This document shows positions 33,936 to 40,876 of a stretch of DNA of 64,000 nt, one piece after another. Source of the stretch: Bacteroides sp. CAG:1060_57_27. Its GTDB lineage: Bacteria; Bacteroidota; Bacteroidia; Bacteroidales; UBA932. Numbering within the stretch: position 1 is the first letter of the stretch; every line of letters starts with the position of its first letter. The position numbers were made by a program, and so were the translations under genes. Below the pieces are notes generated by a model. The model made no database searches and had not been told where the DNA came from. It was given only the letters and a program-made list of their open reading frames with translations. The stretch covers positions 62,001 through 126,000 of the forward strand of contig MNQT01000012.1 of the NCBI GenBank assembly GCA_001915575.1. Reading direction: 5' to 3'.

Positions 33936-36099
33936 CGAGTTCGTAGTAACGGCCCCGTCTGGCCGTAAGCGTTTCGTGCGTCCCTTGCTCCACGATTCTG
34001 CCTTCGTCCAGCACGATGATGTTGTCTGCGTTTTTCACCGTGCTCAACCGGTGGGCGACGATTACTACGGTCTTGTCGCGGCAGAACTGCTCCAGATTGA
34101 CGATAATCTCCCGCTCGTTGTTCGCGTCGAGCGAAGAGGTCGCCTCGTCAAAAAACAGGAAATCGGGATTTCGGTAGACGGCCCGCGCGATATGGATGCG
34201 CTGCTTCTCGCCTCCGCTCAGCTCGAGTCCCGTCTCGCCAAGCTGCGTATGATATCCCATAGGCAGCGCCTCGATGCGGTCTGAAATCCTGGCCAGACGC
34301 GCGGCGTATTCCAGATGCTCCAATGTCGGGTGCTCGTCCGAGAGGGCGATGTTGTCGGCTACCGACCCGCTGAAAATATACCCGTCCTGCATGACTACGC
34401 CGCACTTTGCCCTCCACGAGTCGAGATTCACATTGCGTATATCCTCCGTATCGACATACACGCATCCTTCGGTGGGATAATAGAAGCCCAGCATGAGCTT
34501 TATAAGCGTCGACTTGCCACTGCCGCTTGCACCCACGATGGCCGTAGTCTTGCCGAGCGGCACTTCGAGGTCGATATCACGTAGCACATATCCATTGTGG
34601 CCGCCCTCGTAGCGGAAGCTCACGCCGTCAAGACGGATGCCGTGCATGAAACGGTGACCCTCCAGACTGACCATCAGGAAGTTGTTCTCGTCAGGCTTCT
34701 CGTAGATGTCGGCGAGCCTCCTGTCGGAAAGGTTCGCGTCCTGCATGATCCGGCTGAACTTGACGAGCTCGCCGACGGGGCCGGAGAGCTGTCCCAGCAC
34801 ATAGCTTATCGTCATCATCCCTCCGAGGGTGATCTGGTCGCCGATTACATAGAACGCACACAGGCCGGTGAGGACGATATCCTTCAGGCGGTCTATGAAA
34901 TTCGAGCCGTTGGACATATAGTAGTTCAGGTATATCGATTCGAGCCGCAGTTCGTTGACACGGTTTTCCTTCTTTTCCCATTCCGCGATACGGGTCTGCT
35001 GGGCATTGTTGACCTTTATCTCCTGCATCCCCATGACCATCTCGTAAATCACGTTGCGCCTTTCGGAGCCTGCGGTGAACATAGAGTAGTCGAGGTATTT
35101 CCGCTTGCGCAGGAAAAACAGGTTGTAGACTACCGATGCGACGCTGAACAGCAGGAACAGCAGGAAAATCTTCACGTCGAGCACCAGCAGCATCACCGAG
35201 AAGACAACGATGTTGAGGACGATGAAAAGCATTCCGATGATGTTGTCGGTGATGAAGGTGTTGACCCTCTCCTGGTCACGCAGGCGCTGGATAAGGTCGG
35301 AGCGGAAGGTCGTGTCGAAGAATGCCATCGGCAGCCGGATTACCTTCTTCAGGTAGCGGGATATGAAGTCCATGCGTATCCGTATGCTTGTCTTGGCCGT
35401 GACCAGGTCGATGATGTTGTCCGAAATCATGTAGCTTATGAAGAAGACGAACTGGGCGAGCAGCAGAGTCCATACGGCATGGATATCCTTCTGCATGATA
35501 CCGTCGTCAATGGTCTTGCCGAGCAGCAGCGGCATGGCCCAGCTTGTACACAACACTACGAAAGTCAGCAGGACAATCCAGAAGAAGTTCCTGCGATACC
35601 TGCGGATTACCTCCCTGATGACACCGATTATTCCGCTCCGGCTCTCCTTTTCCCCGCGCTCGGGGTTGATTTTTAGAAAATCCGGTTTCGGAGACATGAC
35701 TACCGCCACCCCTTTCCCGGCAATCAGCCATTTCTCCTCCAGTTTCTCTTCCGAGAGGCACACCTTGCCGTAGGAAGGGTCGAGCAGCGTGTAGCGGAGT
35801 CCAGACTTTCCCGCACGCAACTTCTCGAGCACGACGAAGTGGCCGTGCTTCAGATAGAGAATCGCCGGCAGCGGCATCCTGCGGACCTCATTGCGGCCTA
35901 CATTGGCGCAGGCAGCTTCGAAACCTATGCCCTCAAGGCAGTCGACCACGTCGCGTACAGATATGCCGACACGAGTCTGATGACAGAGCGCCTTGAGCGT
36001 CTTCAGACTGTAATCCTTGCCGTAAGCGGCCGAAATCATCCTTATGCAGACTGGCCCGCAGTCGCTCGACTCCAGCTGGCGGTAGAGAGGGACACGCAT
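33907..36099 (-). CDS. Peptidase C39 domain ABC exporter (bacteriocin/RiPP type)
   Basis: Combined leader peptidase and ABC transporter of 730 residues. The N-terminal C39 domain has the oxyanion Gln and catalytic Cys14 in QLESSDCGPVC, His87 in KHGHFVVL and Asp107 in LLDPSYG. A transmembrane domain (about 170-460) follows, then an ATPase domain with Walker A GASGSGKST, signature LSGGEKQR, Walker B FLFFDEATSSLD and the switch His in VAHRLS. It should cleave double-glycine-like leaders and export the core peptide. It starts 5 nt after the radical SAM gene. Likely substrate: the Cys-repeat peptide at 37482-37769, and possibly the NVEALA peptide. Confidence 0.93.
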   Translation of the reverse strand: MRVPLYRQLESSDCGPVCIRMISAAYGKDYSLKTLKALCHQTRVGISVRDVVDCLEGIGFEAACANVGRNEVRRMPLPAILYLKHGHFVVLEKLRAGKSGLRYTLLDPSYGKVCLSEEKLEEKWLIAGKGVAVVMSPKPDFLKINPERGEKESRSGIIGVIREVIRRYRRNFFWIVLLTFVVLCTSWAMPLLLGKTIDDGIMQKDIHAVWTLLLAQFVFFISYMISDNIIDLVTAKTSIRIRMDFISRYLKKVIRLPMAFFDTTFRSDLIQRLRDQERVNTFITDNIIGMLFIVLNIVVFSVMLLVLDVKIFLLFLLFSVASVVYNLFFLRKRKYLDYSMFTAGSERRNVIYEMVMGMQEIKVNNAQQTRIAEWEKKENRVNELRLESIYLNYYMSNGSNFIDRLKDIVLTGLCAFYVIGDQITLGGMMTISYVLGQLSGPVGELVKFSRIMQDANLSDRRLADIYEKPDENNFLMVSLEGHRFMHGIRLDGVSFRYEGGHNGYVLRDIDLEVPLGKTTAIVGASGSGKSTLIKLMLGFYYPTEGCVYVDTEDIRNVNLDSWRAKCGVVMQDGYIFSGSVADNIALSDEHPTLEHLEYAARLARISDRIEALPMGYHTQLGETGLELSGGEKQRIHIARAVYRNPDFLFFDEATSSLDANNEREIIVNLEQFCRDKTVVIVAHRLSTVKNADNIIVLDEGRIVEQGTHETLTARRGRYYELVRNQLELGN

Positions 36100-36104
36100 G
36101 GACG

Positions 36105-37400
36105 CTACCTTACAAAGCAGTCGTAGAAGCGCTGCATCACCGCCTTGTCCATTTCTTTACTGTCATAGCCCTCTATGCAGACATTCATTCCCTCGGCTTC
36201 TACGGCTTTCTGCGAGCAGCTGCCGCCGCAGAGGGGAAGCAGGCGGCAGCTGCGGCACACAGGCCGCCCCAGCTTGGCCTCGTCGCGCGAATCCACCCCT
36301 TCGTTCCAGACAATGCTGCCGTCTTCGGCGAGCACTCCGCAGCGGTTCCCGTCGGAGAAATCGCGGGCCGTACACTTGAACACATTGCCGTCGAAGTTGA
36401 CGACCGCCTCGTTCAACATGTCGGCATAGCAGGGATAGCGCAGGTTGTCTATCGAGAAAGCGGCGCTGACATTGCGGAACTCCTTGCGGAACATCTCGAC
36501 CGTCTCATCGACTACCGAGTCGGGCAGACTGCTCATCCTGCGGTCCTGCCATACGCGGTGGAAACTTATGCTCAGCAGCTTGCGTTCCTGCTCGCCGATT
36601 GTGTCGATATCTTCCAGTATTTCCCTGACCGACAGTATGTTGGCGGCAGTGTAGTTGATTCTCAGGATTACCTCTATCCCGCAGCCGAGCAGCCGCCGTA
36701 TATTGGAGAGAATCGTGTCGTATGAGCCTTCGCCCCGTGTCGGGAAGCGGGTCTTGTCGTGCCTTTCGCGGTTCCCGTCCAGCGTAATCTGGAAACTCTT
36801 TTGCTCGTCATCCTCCGTAAGGTGGGCGATTATGGCGTCATTGACAAGATAGCCGTTGGATGTAAAGCCCACAAACAGATTCACGCCGCATCGCCGACAT
36901 TCCCTGCGGCAATGCTCGAGCACGGGACGCACGATATCGTCATAATAGAGCAGAGGCTCTCCTCCGAAAAACGACAGGTTGAAAGTTTCCAGCCCTGCCT
37001 GATGCTCCACGACATCTGAAATCAGCAGTAGGACCCGGCGGAGCGTCTCGGGACTCATCTTCGAGCCTGCGATATGGTTCTCATAGCAGTACCAGCATCT
37101 GAAATTGCAGTCGACCGTAGGATTGACAATCAGGCGGTATGACTTCGGAGAACGTTCCACCTCGGCGGCGAGGCGCCTTAGCTTTCCGAACTCGTCCTCC
37201 CCGTCCGGAACGATGCCTCCTCCCTTGACGAGCTCGGCATAGAGGCCGGGCGCTTCGTCTGCCAGACGGTCGGCCGGTAGAGATTCGAGCAACGGTGTAA
37301 GTTCACTACGGTAGACCACGAAGCGGTCGCCCGCCCCGCAATAGACCAGCCCGAGTCTTTCACTCAGCGGCAATATGGTGTTGTAGATGCTGTACTTCAT
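36105..37400 (-). CDS. Radical SAM/SPASM peptide maturase
   Basis: Peptide-modifying radical SAM enzyme of 431 residues. The first cluster motif CNFRCWYC places ligands at Cys98, Cys102 and Cys105. The SPASM domain is complete: C-x13-G-x4-C (CYADML...DGNVFKC), then CRSCRLLPLCGGSC and a final NVC. An N-terminal part of about 85 residues before the barrel may bind the leader like a PqqD domain (inference). Such enzymes install thioether or carbon-carbon links in RiPP precursors. It lies between the precursor gene and the C39 exporter, which fits maturation before export. The type of crosslink cannot be decided from sequence. Confidence 0.92.
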   Translation of the reverse strand: MKYSIYNTILPLSERLGLVYCGAGDRFVVYRSELTPLLESLPADRLADEAPGLYAELVKGGGIVPDGEDEFGKLRRLAAEVERSPKSYRLIVNPTVDCNFRCWYCYENHIAGSKMSPETLRRVLLLISDVVEHQAGLETFNLSFFGGEPLLYYDDIVRPVLEHCRRECRRCGVNLFVGFTSNGYLVNDAIIAHLTEDDEQKSFQITLDGNRERHDKTRFPTRGEGSYDTILSNIRRLLGCGIEVILRINYTAANILSVREILEDIDTIGEQERKLLSISFHRVWQDRRMSSLPDSVVDETVEMFRKEFRNVSAAFSIDNLRYPCYADMLNEAVVNFDGNVFKCTARDFSDGNRCGVLAEDGSIVWNEGVDSRDEAKLGRPVCRSCRLLPLCGGSCSQKAVEAEGMNVCIEGYDSKEMDKAVMQRFYDCFVR

Positions 37401-37422
37401 GATTCAGACTAAAAAACCCCTG

Positions 37423-37457
37423 AAAAGAGCGGAAGCGGATAGGAATTACCCGCTTCC
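37423..37457 (-). terminator. Hairpin between precursor and maturase genes (partial terminator)
   Basis: On the minus strand GGAAGCGG and CCGCTTCC (37457-37450 and 37438-37431) pair around an 11-nt loop, followed by GCTCTTTTC and then a T6 run. It lies between the precursor stop and the radical SAM start. It would let most transcripts stop after the precursor, giving excess peptide over enzyme. Confidence 0.65.
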
Positions 37458-37481
37458 ACCTCTTTATGTTAGTTGCTTACC

Positions 37482-37769
37482 TTAATCTTCGAAGCCTTTT
37501 TGGCCTTCGGATTCCTCAATGTCATCCATTATTGTACAATTATGATTATTGAATGATCCCTCACAACCTTTCTCTGAAACATTTGTACACCTCCTGGAAT
37601 TAATGCTCCCATTACACGAATCAGCCTTGTTTTCGCAACTTGCATTTTTCCCTGCTTGTAGGTTTTCGGCATTGCCGACAAGCAGCATGGCTTCCTGGTC
37701 CTTGCTGAACTGATTGTTCTCGAGGGATACTATGAAATCCCGCATCTTTTCATTCTGGTTCTGTGTCAT
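37482..37769 (-). CDS. Putative RiPP precursor with tandem Cys repeats
   Basis: A 95-residue hydrophilic peptide without signal peptide. Residues 1-40 look like a leader; residues 33-40 read NAENLQAG, a degenerate double-glycine site with Leu at -4 and Leu29 at -12. The following core has Cys at 45, 52, 61, 69 and 78. CNGSINSRRCT (52-62) and CEGSFNNHNCT (69-79) are two copies of a C-x-G-S-[IF]-N-x3-C-T unit with a 17-residue period. It precedes a radical SAM/SPASM enzyme and a C39 exporter, the classic order for a modified peptide. No known family is recognised. The gene is AT-rich relative to its neighbours. Confidence 0.78.
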   Translation of the reverse strand: MTQNQNEKMRDFIVSLENNQFSKDQEAMLLVGNAENLQAGKNASCENKADSCNGSINSRRCTNVSEKGCEGSFNNHNCTIMDDIEESEGQKGFED

Positions 37770-37841
37770 AGTGATTTAAATTTTTAGTTGTCCCTACTCT
37801 ATTTGAATTGAATGAGCTTTTCGGGTTCCGCTCGGCCGGGT

Positions 37842-40250
37842 CTATTGCATGCGGCTCTCGATGTCCTGGTTGCTGTGCGCCGCGACCCTGCGGGCGCGCT
37901 TGTTGCCGAAGGTGTAGGAGAAGGTCACCACGCCCGTGATATATCTCCTGTCATTTATCGTGAAGGCGTAGTCGCCGTAGGTCTTGCTCCTGGCGAGCTC
38001 CGGCATCAGGTAACCGTACACTCCTATCGAGAGCGAGGCCCTGTCGAACTCCTTCATAAGGTAGGCCTCCATTTCCTGCCTGGCAGGAAAGTCATAGGCC
38101 ACCCAGCTGCTCGCACTGTGGTACTGGTATTTCACGTCGAGGTACCAGTTGTGCCTCCTCGAGAGCGCCACGTTGTTCTTTAGGGTTATATCCCAGTTGA
38201 GGTTGTGGTTGTCTATGGGCCGTCCCTCTATCCCGCCGAATTCATACGAGTAGTCCAGTTCCGCTTCTGCCGAAAGGTTCCAGCGGCCCTTGAACAGGCT
38301 CTTGGATACGATCAGCGAGGCATACAGGTCGTGGCTGTTGCCGTAGTTGGCCGTGAAGTTGCGCGTCATGTCGCCGTCCGCCAGAGTGAACTCCGTCCAT
38401 ATGTTGGAGCAGTACCAGTAATCCACCGTCAGCATGTAGTCGTCCAGCAGGACGTAGCAGAACATCAGGTCCAGGTCTCTGGAGGCTTTCAGGTCGGGGT
38501 TGAACTGTGTGCAGGTCGTGGGCGAGGTATAGGTTATGAACGGGTTGAGCATCAGGTAGCTCGGTCTGGCTATGAAGGTGGAGAGGTCGAGCGAGAGCTC
38601 GTGCGCGTCCGAGGGCATGTAGAGCAGCGAGAGCGTCGGGTAGACCCCGAAATCGTTCCTGTCCACCGTCCCATAGTCCGTCAGCTGAGTGCCCCGGGCC
38701 CGGTACAGCTCCACCCTCGCGCCCACCTCGCTCTCGAACTTGTCCGACCACGCGCGGCTGTAGCTGGCATACCCCGCAAGGTTCAGGTCGTCGTAGACGA
38801 AGCGGTTCGTCCGTCCAGGGTCGCTCTCGTAGCCGTCAGCGGAGCGCAGGCCGTAGAAGTAGTCGTAGTCCACGCGCCCCGCGTTGGCGCTAAGGCCCGC
38901 CTCAAGCGTGTTGTCGGCGTCGAAGATGTGCCTGTAGTCGGCCCGCGCGGCGTATGCCGAGGTGCGCCTCGCCGTCCGCTGGAGGAAGTCGTCCGTCACT
39001 ACGGAGCTGCCGTCGGAGTCCTTGCTGTAGAGGCTGTAGATGCTGCTGGTGCGCCTGGAGTTCCAGTAGCCGAGGTCGACGCTCAGACGCGAGCCCTTCC
39101 CGTCCGTGTCGAAGACATAGTTGAGGTTCGCGCTCCAGTTCGGCGAGGGCCACGGGGACTCCGTCCGCGAGCTGGCGTTGTAGACCGAGTCCACCGCACC
39201 GGCGCTCCCCACCCTGCCGTAGGACGTCACGGAACTCGCGCCGTCGCGGCTCACGTACCCGCCGATACGCAGCTGCGCGCCTATGCGGTGGCGCTCGGCT
39301 ATGCGGTAGTCCATGTTAATGTATCCGTTCGCTCTGAACGAGGCTCCCGTCCTTATGGACTCGAGGCGCGTGGAGAGACCAGACCCGTAGTAGTCGTATG
39401 CCTCGTCGGACTCGAAGCGCGACCGGTAGTACGAGGCCGACACGCCCGAGGTCACGGCGAGGCGCCTGCCCGCGTAGTTCATGAAGAGCGTGCCGCTCGG
39501 GGAGTTCTCCGGCCCCTTCTGGCTGTCCTCCGCCGTCGCCACCACACGCACGCCCTCGTCGGGCCGCTGCTTCAGGACTATGTTTATCGTCGCCTTTTGA
39601 CTCTGCGCCGACTGCGAGCTCTTCCTCGTGGGGGTTATCTCGATGCGCTCTATCTCGTCCGCCGGGATGCCCTTTATCATCTGCTCCGCCATTCCTCCGA
39701 TCCCTCGCCCGTTTATGCGTATGTTCGCGTCCCTGTTGAGCACGGTCACACCGCCCTCCGGCCTGATGTTGACCATGGGCATGAACTTTAGGAAGTTGTA
39801 GGTGCTGCTGCCCTTCGCCAGCGGTGACGCCGAGACGTCCCGCATCACGAACCTCCCCAGCTCCCGCTCGATCTTCGGGGCGTCGGCCGTCACGACGGCC
39901 TCGTCGATGCGCGTCGCCACGGACTGCATGCGTATCGTGCCGACGGCCTCGAGACCTTGGGTGCCACCCTCCACAGGGATGTCCAGGCTCTCGTAGCCTA
40001 TGCATGAGACATTGAGTATGAAGTCTCCGGAAAGGGTCGGCAGCGTATATTCACCCTCGGCGTCCGATGCCGTCGCGGCGAGCACCTCGGAAGTTCCGGG
40101 ATCCACGGCTATCAGGTAGGCCCCTGCGACAGCCTCTCCGTTCTCGTCCACCACGCGCCCCGAGGGACCCTCCGGGGTCTGGGCGGAGAGTCCGCAAATC
40201 GCGCACATGCATGCGAGGAGCGCGCAGGATAACTTGGCAGGTAGTCTCAT
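37842..40250 (-). CDS. Outer-membrane beta-barrel protein with CarboxypepD-reg domain (TonB receptor-like)
   Basis: An 802-residue outer-membrane protein. The signal peptide ends CGLSAQ, a carboxypeptidase-regulatory domain spans about 28-110 (GRVVDENGEAVAGAYLI), a plug-like region about 115-215 (VVTADAPKIERELGRFV, INGRGIGGMAEQMIKGI, IERIEITPT), then a long barrel of the OMP-b-brl-3 type. It lies 72 nt upstream of the precursor gene, in the same operon. It may carry the mature peptide across the outer membrane or take up something bound to it (inference). It is strikingly GC-rich next to AT-rich neighbours, giving long spurious frames on the opposite strand. Confidence 0.88.
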   Translation of the reverse strand: MRLPAKLSCALLACMCAICGLSAQTPEGPSGRVVDENGEAVAGAYLIAVDPGTSEVLAATASDAEGEYTLPTLSGDFILNVSCIGYESLDIPVEGGTQGLEAVGTIRMQSVATRIDEAVVTADAPKIERELGRFVMRDVSASPLAKGSSTYNFLKFMPMVNIRPEGGVTVLNRDANIRINGRGIGGMAEQMIKGIPADEIERIEITPTRKSSQSAQSQKATINIVLKQRPDEGVRVVATAEDSQKGPENSPSGTLFMNYAGRRLAVTSGVSASYYRSRFESDEAYDYYGSGLSTRLESIRTGASFRANGYINMDYRIAERHRIGAQLRIGGYVSRDGASSVTSYGRVGSAGAVDSVYNASSRTESPWPSPNWSANLNYVFDTDGKGSRLSVDLGYWNSRRTSSIYSLYSKDSDGSSVVTDDFLQRTARRTSAYAARADYRHIFDADNTLEAGLSANAGRVDYDYFYGLRSADGYESDPGRTNRFVYDDLNLAGYASYSRAWSDKFESEVGARVELYRARGTQLTDYGTVDRNDFGVYPTLSLLYMPSDAHELSLDLSTFIARPSYLMLNPFITYTSPTTCTQFNPDLKASRDLDLMFCYVLLDDYMLTVDYWYCSNIWTEFTLADGDMTRNFTANYGNSHDLYASLIVSKSLFKGRWNLSAEAELDYSYEFGGIEGRPIDNHNLNWDITLKNNVALSRRHNWYLDVKYQYHSASSWVAYDFPARQEMEAYLMKEFDRASLSIGVYGYLMPELARSKTYGDYAFTINDRRYITGVVTFSYTFGNKRARRVAAHSNQDIESRMQ

Positions 40251-40271
40251 CGGGTATCCGGGTTAATGTTT

Positions 40272-40634
40272 TTATTCTATACGGAACACGCCCTCATAGA
40301 GGTCTCCGTCCTCGGTAGTCATCTGCAGAAGGTATTCTCCCTCGGTTCCTGCGATAGTGATTACAGCCTGACCATCGGCAGAAACGACATCCTCATAGTA
40401 GCTCTCACCTGTTGTCGTATTGGTGACTTCCACAGCGACGTCTCCTATATCCTCTATAAAATCAATATGTATTGAATTTTCCAATCCCCAATAAGTACAT
40501 TGAATCGGAATAGACCTTGGCTTTTTTATTGTCGTAGTAGAAGTCTTTGTAATTATAATGTTAGTTATAACATCCGTCGCATAGGCAGAAATTCCGCTCA
40601 GGATAATTAAAAATGCAATTAATGTACGTTTCAT
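40272..40634 (-). CDS. DUF3244 family small exported protein
   Basis: A 120-residue protein with signal peptide MKRTLIAFLIILSGISAYA and a single Ig-like domain: IHIDFIEDIGDVAVEVTN, VVSADGQAVITIAGTEGEYLLQM. DUF3244 proteins are common in Bacteroides and have no assigned role. It is the first gene of the peptide operon, 21 nt before the barrel gene and downstream of a strong consensus promoter. It is AT-rich. A periplasmic or secreted accessory role is a guess from position. Confidence 0.8.
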   Translation of the reverse strand: MKRTLIAFLIILSGISAYATDVITNIIITKTSTTTIKKPRSIPIQCTYWGLENSIHIDFIEDIGDVAVEVTNTTTGESYYEDVVSADGQAVITIAGTEGEYLLQMTTEDGDLYEGVFRIE

Positions 40635-40658
40635 ATTAATTTTTGATTTAAGACTATG

Positions 40659-40691
40659 TAAAGTTAAGTGGACTAAGATGAACTCGCCAAA
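40659..40691 (-). promoter_or_regulatory. Consensus promoter of the RiPP operon
   Basis: On the minus strand TTTG (40691-40688) is followed after exactly 21 nt by TAACTTTA (40666-40659), matching TTTG-N19-21-TAnnTTTG except for the last base. Predicted start about 20 nt before the DUF3244 ATG. Confidence 0.72.
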
Positions 40692-40769
40692 TTTCAGAAA
40701 GAAATTCGTTTGCCGTTTTCTGCTCAGTCGTCTTTATGCTAAATATATGGTTATTAGCAAATTAAATTA

Positions 40770-40799
40770 AAAACGGCAGGTGTGCGAACCTGCCGTTTT
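40770..40799 (-). terminator. Terminator downstream of the TPR regulator gene
   Basis: Arms AAAACGGCAGGT and ACCTGCCGTTTT pair perfectly around a 6-nt loop, and on the minus strand are followed by TTAATTTAATTTG. It insulates the peptide operon from the upstream TPR gene. Confidence 0.85.
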
Positions 40800-40841
40800 G
40801 AACATAATATATTGAATTTCAAAATATTAAATTCAATCTCC

Positions 40842-40851
40842 GGGGGGGGGG
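40842..40851. repeat. Homopolymeric G10 tract
   Basis: Ten consecutive G on the plus strand, 25 nt past the TPR gene stop and before its terminator. Such tracts can slip. Here it lies in a 3' untranslated region, so an effect on expression is not obvious. Confidence 0.9.
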
Positions 40852-40876
40852 TAAAAGTCAAAAGGCTCTGAATCAA

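Noticed and set aside
38205..39791. 528-codon plus-strand frame over the barrel protein gene
   Set aside because: Antisense shadow; Arg/Val/Ala-rich without recognisable motifs.
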